NCBI GenBank assembly: GCA_934047225.1
Contig: OW203992.1
Coordinates: 16,667,501-16,731,500 of the forward strand
Origin: Ypsolopha sequella
Taxonomy: Eukaryota; Arthropoda; Insecta; Lepidoptera; Ypsolophidae
Length of the DNA stretch: 64,000 nt
Direction of reading: 5' to 3'
Of the stretch, positions 1 through 9,895 are shown one piece after another. Each line of letters begins with the position of its first letter. The stretch's first letter is position 1. A program made the position numbers and the translations under genes. The notes under the pieces are model-generated. The model was not told where the DNA came from, searched no databases, and saw only the letters and a program-made list of their open reading frames with translations.

Positions 1-1017
1 ATAAAATTATTCCAAAGTAATTTAGATTCTGTTTCTAACCTTCAAGGACTATTTTGCAATGAATGAAATTTAGTTTTGACAGCACCAAAACTAAAATTAT
101 AGCCTTTAGAATTGGCTTTATTATGTACATATATTTATGAATAAGTAATTAATTTACCTACTTTAAGAAAGCGAGAGGTTCTTTTAGTTACTGAGATCGT
201 CCGCCAAAAATTTGATCCTTTTTGAACTGGAATGGTGTTGATGATGAATATCGCATTTCAGTGAACATAAGGTGTTAATCTCACTTGAAGGAGAGGAGGC
301 AATGCGATAAAGTACTTAGACCGCTCGAAGTGTGATGAATGAGGCGTTACGGCACGCTCGCTCCTCCGTTCACCCCGGTCGCGTCGCGCGCAACACCCCA
401 CTATGATTGATAGTGTGTCAGAACTTGCCTTCAAGACTGTGCACGCTGCGCTCTTAAGCGCCGTTTTGTATTAAATTCACAGTAAATAGAGCAAATCTAT
501 ATAATAGTTGCACGGCTGAACGATTTAAAATTGCCTGCGATCTACAACTCTGCTCGTTTTTAGATTGCAATTCACAAATCGATAGCGTTAAAAGCGCGAT
601 GCCTATAAACCGATTAAAGTTTAGAGTTTAATGCGGGGGTGCACTATCTTTTCAGAGCAATGTCTAATGAAATACCGGCGGTAGAGCGCCCGCGACATTC
701 CCCTTTGGCACGCCTTGCGGATTACAGCTTTGCCGCATGTTTGTTGTTTATACGTGTCGGCTGTCGAGTGTTGTCTACGTCGATACGTCTGATTTGTGGC
801 AAAGGCGATTAGAACTTCGAGCGCGGATTATAGATCTGGTTCGCAAGAGCGACTCTGTTTTAAGCCTTTGGGGTATCGCGAAATCGATAATACTCTAGAG
901 GAGCATGTGGATGCAGAACTATACTCATTTTCATTGAAAAAAAAAACAGTGCTTCTACGAAACTGACAAATTCATACTTGTCACTCATAAACCTCTACTC
1001 TATCTAACGAGTATCGG
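1..1017. other. Noncoding stretch with CpG-rich patch
   Basis: No convincing reading frame or repeat was seen. About 340-860 is richer in G+C and CpG than the surroundings and could be regulatory or an old promoter, but no motif supports a specific role. Confidence 0.4.
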
Positions 1018-1163
1018 TGTTACTACAAAACGGTGTTTAACTTTAGACAGTGTTTAAATCTGTTGTTGTCACCTTTTCTTTCATATTGTAAAAAAGTGAC
1101 AGCAACAGATTTAAACACTGTCAAAAGTTAAACATCGCTTAAACACCCTTTTGTAGTAACACA
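1018..1163. repeat. Foldback MITE, family F1
   Basis: Two inverted arms (about 1018-1072 and 1095-1163) share GTTACTACAAAA, a GGTGTTTAA stretch and ACAGTGTTTAAATCTGTTG around a roughly 22-nt loop. The right arm carries a short extra segment. A half copy of the same family lies at 51083-51165. Confidence 0.75.
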
Positions 1164-1191
1164 GTTATATGTCTATGTTAACACTTGTCAC

Positions 1192-1504
1192 TTAAGAGCG
1201 ATATCGCAGCCGGATTGTGAAAAACCCGCCTTTTTATAATCAATCGAAACAGAACACTAAAATTCAAAATTCACTCAATTGTATTGCTTTCTGTAAATTA
1301 GAATTTAAAAAATTCTAAATTAATATAATTTTGAAATTCTAGTTTATAGAAACCAAAGGAAACTTTGCAATGGCAGCGTACACAATACTTAGGTAATAAG
1401 GTTTTGTTGAATAACTATTGAGTGAATTTTGAAATTAAGTGTTCTGTTTCGATTAATTAGAAAAAGGCGGGTTTTTCACAATCCGGCTGCGATACCGCTC
1501 TTAA
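1192..1504. mobile_element. TTAA MITE family II, copy 1
   Basis: Begins TTAAGAGCG and ends CGCTCTTAA, so it is flanked by TTAA on both sides. The inverted arms are about 90 bp and carry the family signature CAGCCGGATTGTGAAAAACC and TCGAAACAGAACACT. There is no coding capacity. TTAA duplication is the piggyBac target signature, so trans-mobilisation by a piggyBac-like transposase is inferred. Related copies: 15950-16268, 19151-19927, 21754-21872, 22148-22437. Confidence 0.75.
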
Positions 1505-1570
1505 TCAATATAATATTCGAGAAGCAAACTGTACGACTACTCTGTCGGTTTTTTGTGAAGGGAAGGTACG

Positions 1571-1741
1571 ACAATTGTATCGATTCGGCGCAACACGTCT
1601 TAGCTTATTTGACAAGACTAAACTTAATTTGAGCGTTCTGTCTTTTTCTTTCTGTATCGTAAAAACAAAGACAGAACGCTCAAAATAAGGTTAGTCTTGT
1701 CAAATTAGTTAAGTTGTGTTGCGCCGAATCGACACCATTGT
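1571..1741. repeat. Foldback MITE
   Basis: Near-perfect palindrome. The left arm (ATCGATTCGGCGCAACAC, TTGACAAGACTAA, TTGAGCGTTCTGTC) is mirrored in the right arm (GACAGAACGCTCAA, TTAGTCTTGTCAA, GTTGCGCCGAATCGA), with a loop of about 25 nt. The outer ends are ACAATTGT and ACCATTGT. Confidence 0.75.
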
Positions 1742-1743
1742 GG

Positions 1744-1852
1744 AATCTCGTTATTGTAAGCTACATAATAGTGTAGTACCGAGTGTTTACCTTAAAATTG
1801 CGCTGATTGGATTATATGACTATCATCTTTTTTTGTATGGACTTTCTAAATA
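1744..1852 (+). repeat. Direct repeat D1, copy 1
   Basis: About 110 bp starting at ATCTCGTTATTGTAAGCTAC and ending near GGACTTTCTAAATAT recurs at 2586-2695 with few differences. It directly follows the foldback at 1571-1741. Identity of the family is unknown. Confidence 0.7.
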
Positions 1853-2154
1853 TTTTTTCTTAAACCTATCGTCTGGAGAAGGGCTTCATGAGCGGACCGT
1901 AAAAATATACCACAACATTATATTTTAGCCACCTATTTTGTAAATAACAAAAAATAATTTTCAGAACACGCCAAGTTTGGGTTACTCCAATTAGGAAACG
2001 GCTGAAGGAATATTGTAAAATAAACGCCAAATTACTCCTCATGTCTAATGCACAAAAAAAATCCTTTCATTAACTTATTCATACATATACTTTATTCGTC
2101 GTCGCCTGTATTCATGACACATTTAGTTTTTTTTTCTATAATAATCTAACACTA

Positions 2155-2560
2155 CCCCAACGAATAACCGGTCGGCCACAGCTTCCAGGCTTCGAAAGTC
2201 GCGCCAAGCGGTTCTTCTTGCGACGGCGCCGGCGGAGAGAACAAATGTATGAATTTGTATAGAGCCGGCCATGGGCCGCCGCTCGCGCGTCTTGTCCAGC
2301 TTCAAGTGACTTGCGCTCTCGCAATGGCAGTGTGCGCGGAGGCGGGGAGCCGCGCCAGTGAACGAGCGCACAGGACGAACCTAGTGTCGAGCGCTTTGAG
2401 CGAGCGAGCGCGCTATACATCCGATGCGGTCAAAGGCGCCGACGGGTGTCGTGGCAAGGCAAAGACCATCGCAAAAACCGCCTGGAAGCGCAGCAAGAAG
2501 CGCCGCCAGAAGCCTGAAGCTGTGGCCCTGGCGTAAGACCGCATTTTCGGGACTGACTGG
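2155..2560. other. GC-rich island with open frames, no recognised gene
   Basis: Conspicuously GC- and CpG-rich compared with the AT-rich flanks. It is open for 95 codons on the plus strand (2249-2536) and for 82 and 94 codons in two minus-strand frames. Simultaneous openness of several frames is expected in GC-rich DNA and none of the peptides is recognisable. The plus-strand peptide ends in a Lys/Arg-rich tail (residues about 70-90). It could be a promoter-proximal exon, a regulatory island or an unrecognised repeat. Confidence 0.35.
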
Positions 2561-2750
2561 CTGACTGACTGACTGTCTGTTATTGTAAATCTCGTTATTG
2601 TAAGCTACATAATAGTGTAGTACCGAGTGTTTACCTAAAAATTGCGCTGATTCGAATATATGACGTCATCTTTTTTTTGTATGGACTTTCTAAATATATC
2701 AGTCAGTCAGTCAGTCTGACTGACCGACCGACCGACCGACCGACCGACTA
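2551..2750. repeat. GACT/CGAC simple repeats bracketing direct repeat copy 2
   Basis: A (GACT)n-like run at about 2551-2580 and its inverted counterpart (CAGT)n followed by (CGAC)n at about 2698-2750 enclose the second D1 copy (2586-2695). The arrangement resembles a foldback whose arms are simple tetranucleotide repeats. Confidence 0.6.
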
Positions 2751-2755
2751 GAGTA

Positions 2756-3149
2756 TACAATTAGGACCATTACTATGTTCCATAAAAGCAGTGGTGTAGA
2801 GGTGCACTAAGAAAGGATTTTTCGAAATTTACCCCAAAAAGTGTTAAAACGGGGTGTAAACTTTTGTATGAAAAAAGCTTGCCCAAAGAGTACAACATCC
2901 TGTTTGTATCCCTAATCCACGAGGACGAAATCGCTGGCGTTCTTTGCTTCCAATTTTGTATTAGTATAAATTAAATTAAACGTTTTGATCCAAAAATAAC
3001 TACTGTGGCTCCAGATCGGCATTCCGATCTTGACCCCAGGAATTTCGGAATTGTTCTCATTCCGGATCTGACAACATCGGGTCGCCCGCCAGAAGACAAA
3101 TTTAATACAGCTACATACCAAACCTGCGGATCTTACTTACCACCTATAT
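2756..3149. other. Noncoding stretch
   Basis: AT-rich sequence in which I see no gene, repeat copy or structured motif. Confidence 0.4.
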
Positions 3150-3260
3150 ATGAATACTATGTATATATGTATGTATGTATGTAAATTCTTTATTGCACAA
3201 AATAAGTATACAATGCACAAAGGCGAACTTAATGCTAATTAGCATTATCTACCAGTTATA
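3150..3260 (-). mobile_element. Non-LTR retrotransposon 3' end
   Basis: Read on the minus strand this is a 3' untranslated end containing TTTTGTGCAATAAAGAATTT followed by a (TACA)n tail at 3160-3183. The GTGCAATAAAG polyadenylation context with a short simple-repeat tail is typical of 5'-truncated LINEs in Lepidoptera. Similar ends occur at 35880-35965 (+) and 58495-58600 (-). Confidence 0.6.
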
Positions 3261-3291
3261 TGTATATATGTATATTGTATATATGTAGTCA

Positions 3292-3352
3292 GCACATCGT
3301 AGAATTGGGCATAACATGATCTGCCTAGGCATATCATATTTTTGTCAAAACT
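3292..3352 (+). repeat. Dispersed repeat D2, copy 1
   Basis: About 60 bp containing TAGAATTGGGCATAACATGA recurs at 14199-14262 with some substitutions. Sequence from here to 3840 also holds a MITE-like end (ACAGGGTGTTAAGATG at about 3442) but no second arm was found. Confidence 0.55.
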
Positions 3353-3840
3353 CACTAATTTGCAATATACCGTTCGTCGCCTGATGTACTATTGCTAGCA
3401 ACACTAACACAGCTAATTACGAGTTACAACAAAAAATTATACAGGGTGTTAAGATGAAGTTGCGGAAGCCGGAAACTGCTGATAGTACTCGTCCATACGA
3501 ACAACTTTTAATATAGGGCCAACTCTCGAAACGCGAAAAAAAGTCAGCTGTTCCATAGAAAAGTTACATAGCTTCCCGATCAAAATGTATGACACAACTG
3601 TTTTTTTTCTTGATTTCTCGATTTTTTTTCATAAAAAGTATTGAAAGTGTCTAGCCTGCCACCAACGGCCGTTTAGCAAAATAATATATTCTGCCACTAG
3701 CGGTAGAATTACAAAAACAATTATTCCACCACAAGTTTATGATTATTGAAATGTACTTCCTAACGTTAACTAGATAAGGTACAATATTCAATACACGTTG
3801 GTTGAACGTAGTGAGTATAGCTACTGGTGGCTGAATAGCA

Positions 3841-4255
3841 GAAACGGCTATCCGTATGGACAGGTGCTATATGTTTGCGCCGTTTGGGGTGGAGACGCTG
3901 GGTCCGTGGGGTCTGGAGGCGCGGCGACTGTTTAAAGAACTTTCGTCGCGCCTGGTCGATGTCTCGGGTGACCGGAGGGCTGGCGCTTACCTCGGCCAGA
4001 GGATCAGTCTGGCCATCCAAAGAGGGAACGTTGCCAGCATTCTGGGCACCCTACCGGGGGACAGCGACCTGGACCGGGTTTTTTTATCTTTAATTTATTA
4101 TTAATTTTTTTTGTTAGGCGTTTTATTTATCGTTTAGTTTTTAATATTAGAAAGTCTAGGTTTTTAGTTTAATTTGTCATTTTAGTTAATATTAATTTTA
4201 TATAAATGTATTAAACAAATAAATAAAATATATAAATAATAAACAAATATAATGA
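3841..4255 (+). pseudogene. Non-LTR retrotransposon C-terminal coding end with 3' tail
   Basis: An 82-codon frame (3856-4104) reads like the extreme C-terminus of a non-LTR reverse transcriptase polyprotein. It contains PFGVETLGPWG, then RLVD..GD.RAG, then QRISLAIQRGN.ASILGTLPG, a combination I recognise from many invertebrate LINE ORF2 ends. Everything upstream (endonuclease, reverse transcriptase) is missing, so it is a 5'-truncated dead copy. Downstream, 4085-4255 is an AT-rich 3' untranslated segment ending in (AAATA)-type repeats. The frame is markedly more GC-rich than its flanks. The family assignment below non-LTR is uncertain. Confidence 0.7.
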
Positions 4256-4699
4256 ATTTGAGAATCGATGTTCGACTATACAGTTTTGGTTTGTATCTAT
4301 GTTGTTTGTTATATTTCTAACTGTATAGGTATGGTTTGTTCTGCAAGATAAAAAAAAAGTCTCAGTATTTTACTTTTTTTATTTTAGCCTCCGTAGCTAT
4401 CTGTCAAGCGGGCAGGAAATACACATACATATAACACGTAATCGATTAGTAATACATGATTTATAAGAACATACATACGTTATGTTCGAAACCTCGAGCT
4501 TAGTCAAATGTGGTGGGATAAACCAGGATTATACGCTCGACCCTGTTAGGATTATAACGATTTTAATGATTTATGTGCTTTTAGATTTTCTCAACACATC
4601 CGTTCTGTAATGAGAATTTCGTGTCCGTCAGAACGGAAACGGATATCAGACATGTTTTTGTTGGTTATTGTTTTTGTCTCTTTTTCTATTTTATCATAA
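4256..4699. other. Noncoding stretch
   Basis: AT-rich; nothing recognisable seen. Confidence 0.35.
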
Positions 4700-5364
4700 G
4701 CGTAGCGTTCTTGTTACTCTATATGCGAAAAAACCCTCAGTGCGAGAGGGACGGGCTCGAGGGAAAGTAGCAAAATGTCGGTTTTTAATTAATATAAAAT
4801 GTACTCAAGTTGCTATCAAAATTTCGTTTAACATGCGGGCCTATTATGTATCTCTAGTTGCCTTCTGTACGGGGTGCCTATCATCAAAAACATAGATATA
4901 CCATCGAATTCAGATTTCCCAAGGATATGTTCGAACTTGAAGTGACGACACAGTTCGTTAATAGTTCAATACCCACTAAAGGCAATTTTGAAATTTCAGT
5001 TTTTATCTATGTTTTTGATGATAGGCACCTAGTACAGTTGGCAACTAAAGATACAGAATAGGGAGGCTGGTCCTAGATACTGATAAAACCCATCTTATAA
5101 AGTATGATTATAGTCCATATGTCATTCCAAATTGTAAAACCAGGACAAATGGTGTTGAAAAGGACCTCATTTCATTAAATATTTTTATCGAGCCGAATTT
5201 CCCCACTCGCGTTTCTTTTTAACAGATCCCTAGAAAAAGGTTCCAAAAATAATATTCTATTTTATCAAAATAGTACCTTCTTTACTGACTTATTCAGTAA
5301 CTTTAGTGACTGAAGTAGATATGCAAGTTCTAGATGTGTCGATTTATTTTCCGTAGCACCTTAC
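4700..5364 (-). mobile_element. TTAA MITE family I, copy A (with nested insert)
   Basis: Matches copies at 13428-14087, 38936-39360 and 52908-53907. Shared landmarks are ATATGCGAAAAAACCCTCAG near one end and CGAGCCGAATTT...ACAGATCCCTAGAAAAA near the other. The outer ends have decayed here (right end CCGTAGCACCTTAC in place of TTAA), so it is an old copy. Strand is given relative to copy B. A palindromic insert occupies 4833-5070. Confidence 0.7.
4833..5070. mobile_element. Nested palindromic MITE in copy A
   Basis: A segment of about 238 bp absent from the 425-bp copies. Its arms (TATTATGTATCTCTAGTTGCC and GGCAACTAAAGATACAGAATA, plus CTATCATCAAAAACATAGAT and its complement) form inverted repeats of about 57 bp. 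The middle contains TTCAATACCCACTAAAGGCA. The same element sits at the same place in copy B (13701-13934). Confidence 0.7.
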
Positions 5365-5956
5365 CTAAGTAGATTGAACACTGAGTGGGATATTTATACA
5401 ATATACAATATATATAAAATATTATTTTAATTCGTCCTTAAATTTTTGTTATGAACCTGACTTTCACTTGCGTCATATCACGTCATTTACTCGTATTTCT
5501 TGCATATCACTATAAAATGTTCGACTTATATGTAGAGTTCGCATAAAAAAATTGCTTTGCTTTGATATATGGTTCCCATCTTGAGAAATTGATCACAGAG
5601 CGTCCGGATTATCTCTAGAGCCGCCGCTGCGCCAAGCGCCATATACTTCAATAAATCATCACCTCATTGGATGCTCCATAATATCTAACACTTCATCATA
5701 TCATAATATTTTACCTCGCTGTATACTTCCACCGCAAGGAAATATTTGTTGACAAAATTATTTAAAACTTAGAACGCTTAAACCCCTTTTCACAAACTCT
5801 TGGAACCACTTTCAGTTTGAATTTTTAATGAGTTACTCGACTTTGCTTTTAATAAATTTTCATTTTTACAGTGTCACTGCAATCTTTTTCAATTATTCAG
5901 TGAACTAAGATTATATTTACTTATTGCTCCCACGTTCCAATTAAATATATTAAAAA
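5365..5956. other. Noncoding stretch
   Basis: AT-rich, with one short GC-rich patch near 5600-5640. No gene or repeat recognised. Confidence 0.35.
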
Positions 5957-6206
5957 AAACCGGCCAAGTTCGAGTTGGACTTGTGCACGAAGGGTTCCGT
6001 ACCATTATCTTTAAAAACGGCAAAACAAACATGTCTGTTGTATGGGAGTATTTGTTGTTATAGCGGCAACAGAAATACATCATCTGTGAAAATTTCAACT
6101 GTCTTACTATCACGGTTCATGAGATACAGCCTGGTGACAGACGGACAGCGGAGTCTTAGTAATAGGGTCTCGTTGGTTACCCTTTGGGTACGGAACCCAA
6201 AAAAAA
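5957..6206 (+). repeat. Lepidopteran interspersed repeat (SINE-like), near full length
   Basis: Runs from AAACCGGCCAAGTTCGAGTT through AAGGGTTCCGTACCATTAT to GACAGACGGACAGCGGAGTC and GGGTACGGAACCC plus an A-run. This is a very common noncoding repeat of Lepidoptera. Its ends GGGTTCCGTACC and GGTACGGAACCC are mutually inverted. Fragments of the same family lie near 60065-60150, 60950-61035 and 61463-61533. Confidence 0.7.
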
Positions 6207-6694
6207 CGAGAAGAAAGTACCAATAAAATTCTCGCTCCTTGGCAAATTATCGATGCCTCAGATAGTAGGTGAGAGGCGTTTTGTCAACACTTTTGCTCGC
6301 TATCAGTACAGCCGTCAATTTAAATTTAAATTGCATAATTAATCTGTGTCTAACAAATAAAGAGCGGAGAGTTGACGGTCCTCCATTAATTAGCGATAAC
6401 TCGGCAAGTTTTAGCCTACTTTTACCGAGTTGTAGCGTCCCAGAGGAATACCTTCCAGCCTCCCAGCTCCCACTCCCTGGAGAGTTCGTTTAAAACTTGG
6501 CATAACATAGTTAAGAGAATGAATTACGACCGAAAGTACAGCAGGACAATCAAATATTTTGATACTTTTAAAAGGTTGGAGATAAAAGTTTTGAATATTC
6601 AAAATATCACATCTGGTAGAGCCAGAGTATTTTTATCCATGTAGGAAACCATTGTGAGGCAAATCCACCCGAAATATAGCATTAAAACTATCCT
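6207..6694. other. Noncoding stretch
   Basis: No convincing gene or repeat. A short pyrimidine-rich patch lies near 6410-6490. Confidence 0.35.
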
Positions 6695-7205
6695 CAATAA
6701 TTTTTATTTTATTTTATTTTTTTAAGGAAAACTTACAGCTATAATATATATAAAACATACAAACTTAGTAACAGAAAAGCCAATTACAAGTTTTCACAGA
6801 TGGGTTCAAATTTGGAAACATAAGGTACAAAAAAAATGAAACAGTTACGAGTACAATACAGATAGTCACAGTTTAGCAGTAATAAAGAGATGAAGAAAGA
6901 GTAACGTAAATAACAATGTAAAAATAAAGTAGAAATTTAACCCAAAAACAATGCAGAATATTACAATCTATTTGACAGAGTCACAAAATTTAGTAGTTAT
7001 TCATTTACAAATACTATTAACACTATTACAAAATAAATCGATGTCACTGTTGTCTGTACATAAGCTATTAAATGATTTAGCAGCTCTTGAAAGAAAGGCA
7101 TTTTGTACGTAATTACTATAAACGCGAGGTATGTGGAGGGTGGGCTTATGACGAAACCGACGCGAAGGAACTAATAAATTTAAATTAACTAGCAATTCAG
7201 GACAG
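6695..7205 (-). pseudogene. Non-LTR retrotransposon 3' end, minus strand
   Basis: A minus-strand frame at 7001-7195 encodes a C-terminus of the LINE ORF2 type: SRRFRHKPTLHIPR, then NYVQNAFLSR, then SDIDLFCNS. This spacing of an RxRH..L.xP box, an N..xx.R box and a final DIDxF box is also seen at 19201-19665. Toward 6695 follow a 3' untranslated segment containing AACTTGTAATTGGC and CTGTAAGTTTTCC and an A/T-rich (AAATA)-like tail. The copy is truncated well inside ORF2 and so cannot be autonomous. The same 3' end recurs at 60245-60350. Confidence 0.65.
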
Positions 7206-8686
7206 TCAATATAACATTATAATGTTACAACTGATTTTATGTTATATACAGGATGATTGATAATTCGATAATTCCTTGAAATGGAATAGGGATTTTAGAC
7301 CCCCAGTTCATAGGGTCACATCGTTGCAAATATATGTTAAAAAAATATATTGTTAGTTAAACTTTAAGGAACAACTTTGTTTTAGGAAGTTTTTTTTTAA
7401 AGGGTTTGGTCACATAGTGACCATGTCAATTAGGAAGTTATTCTCGCGTTTAAGAAACAGCTTAAAAATATTATTCCAAGTCAAGCTGTTTTTAGACTAA
7501 ACTTAAGCAAAATTGGTTGTCTTTGAATCCACTTGTGGTATTTGTATGGTTCGTGCACTAGAATACAAGGAAAATATTGCTTAAAAAATTAAATTATGGA
7601 TTTTTTTTTCCGTCCTTTGCGTCTATGTAAAAAGTATTATTTTCTACTATTTTGCGTTATCTGGAGACCAAGTGACGTAATGCAGCGCGCGCTGATATGG
7701 ACGTTACTTCAATATAGTTTCTGTTGATATTTGTACTGACACAGGTCGGCTCAAGTTCGTTGGCGACTATCTGCCCCTTGACGACTTTTCATTCAGCGCG
7801 GTAGTGTTAAGCGTGAACCCGTAGTTTAAAAATTGGTAAAAATTATGGTTTCATATCCATGTCTATCTTTCAGTATTAATACTCAGTATTTTGTTCTACC
7901 AAGAAAACAGTTTCTTTATTTTATTTTACTTATTTTATGAATAAAAGGTTTATCGTATATAAATGCAAATCAGAAAGCGTAAGGGTTACTTGCTTATAAT
8001 TATTACGGAGACTCCTATCTCAATACACAAATTATTTTTAACTTGTAAAGGGTGACATAATGCCGTCCTGCGAACGTTTGATGAGGGATGTTTCTACTTA
8101 AAATTGCTTTCCGTTTCCGTTTTGTGACTGTATGTACCGAAAAGCCAGTTTCCGCATAAACATTATAGGTTTTTTCTTTAAAAGGAACTATTTTCTGATA
8201 AAGAATGAGGTACTTAACACTTGGTAAAGCGTCGACGACGTAAATCGCAAAGTGCAATTTCTCCTCAACTTCGCTAATTCCAGAATACTCTTCGAAATTT
8301 CAATTTCTCGACTATGAAGTGGGGTACGATACTTTGACATGTTCTCGCGAAAGGCTATATAAAGTGACGGTTCAATGGGCGCGGGGTAATACTATTATAT
8401 TGCCGATAGTACTTACTGGAAACCTATACTCGGGTCGGGTAAGTTCGGTCGATCCGATACGAAGTTGGCGGCGACTGACGACCACGGCTCGGCCGCTTGG
8501 CCTCGGCCTTCCACTCGAGGACAGTTTAAACAAGTCATTGTTCACTCCAAACTACAACTTTGATCGGATTAACGGAATTTATACCGTTTGCTCGTGACCA
8601 ACTTAACGACTTATCGCGGAAAAATAAAGTCTTTTGGAACATCTTCAAGAAGTATCCTACCTCTGTGTTAATATACTTCAAGTATA
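7206..8686. other. Noncoding stretch
   Basis: Mostly AT-rich single-copy-looking DNA. A MITE-like end (TATACAGGATGATTGATAAT) occurs at about 7246. Two GC-richer patches lie at 7670-7830 and 8370-8530. A 92-codon frame across the second patch (8319-8597) has no recognisable features and is probably chance. Confidence 0.35.
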
Positions 8687-8940
8687 GTGTAGGTAATAAC
8701 AGAAAGGTGTAACCATATTTGAAGAGCTTATTCAGTCTAATCAGTCTATAGAACAACTTTTACTATGGAACAAATCCTGTATATCGAAAAAAAAAATTTA
8801 CTCGCTTCATAGGAAAATGCAATGCCGCTCGGCCAAAATGTATGGAAGGGCAGATTTTTCTGCACAGTAAAAGTTGTTCTATACCATTGACTGAATAAAC
8901 TCTTCAAATATGGTTACACCTTTCTGTTACACCTTGTATA
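8687..8940. mobile_element. MITE family IV, copy 1
   Basis: Inverted ends AACAGAAAGGTGTAACCATA and TATGGTTACACCTTTCTGTT enclose imperfect arms around a core containing ATGCAATGCCGCTCGGC. The second copy is at 26563-26830 and carries its core in the opposite orientation. Confidence 0.7.
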
Positions 8941-8946
8941 AAATAA

Positions 8947-9090
8947 TACCCTGACAAACTGACTGACTGATCTATCAACGCCCAAACCAAACAGCTGGAC
9001 CTAGGAACATGAAATTTGGACTGTAGGTTGATGTAGTATTATAGAAATAACATGGGATATTCAGAGACGGTTTGAGAGGGTGGAGGGGTA
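8947..9090 (+). mobile_element. Helitron-like fragment
   Basis: Contains GATCTATCAACGCCCA, GGACCTAGGAACATGAAATT and GACTGTAGGTTG, matching the body of the non-autonomous Helitron end at 17546-17737. The terminal CTAG is not preserved, and the match fades after about 9080. Confidence 0.6.
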
Positions 9091-9638
9091 CGGGTGGGTG
9101 GAGTAGGCCTGGCCGCGTTTGAGCTAACAAATGGTTTGTCCGCGTCACGAAGGTAGCGATACGGCTCATTACATTAGAGTTACTCTCGCCAAATCACACT
9201 AAAGCCTATGAATAAACAAGATCTGGGTACCCACTGATCGCCTCATTTGTAAATGTCCCTTCGTAAATAGGTATATATACATATACCTGTGGAAGCCGTC
9301 GTCGTGAACAATGCAAACCCTTTCACAATTCAACTTCATATCATAGGCTAGGTAGTGACAGGCGGGCGCAATTTGCGGTTCAGATAAAAATAAACATAAA
9401 AGTTTTTGCTTGAATGTGGATGAAATTATTATGCGCTGCACCGCGGAACTTTATATAAAACACGCGATGTCTGCCACCATGCACTCTTTTGTTTTCGAAT
9501 AATTTAAACTTCTGGGTACCCGCCATTCGAATTGGGGAGAAGCGATGTCGACGAAAGTTGAAATGAAATTGCCAGCATCGCATAATTTATTTTTTAATAT
9601 CTCTAAGATGAGTCTGGACCGGTGAAAGACGACCGTTG

Positions 9639-9895
9639 ACAGTTGAACCAAAGTAAAAATATGTCGAGTAGTAAATCATAGCACAAGCGCTCAGATTCGA
9701 ATTGACACATGCAGACGCGTGCTCTACACGCCGACGCCCCTAGATTTGTATGGACTCTCTCCCGAACTTCGCTTAGACTGCGATTTGGACATTCTACGAG
9801 TAATGGGTGTAGAGCAGGCATCTGTGTTTGTTTGAGTTTGTTTCAGACCGTTTTTCTAAGATTCACTACTCGATATATTTTCACTCTGGTTAAAC
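9639..9895. repeat. Foldback element
   Basis: Outer arms GTTGAACCAAAGTAAAAATA..GAGTAGT and ACTACTCGATATATTTTCAC..GGTTAAAC are inverted, as are the inner segments GCAGACGCGTGCTCTACAC and GTGTAGAGCAGGCATCTGTG. There are no coding features. Confidence 0.6.

Noticed and set aside
2249..2536. 95-codon basic protein gene
   Set aside because: Openness is explained by GC-rich composition, with competing minus-strand frames; the peptide is not recognisable. Listed only as a GC-rich island.
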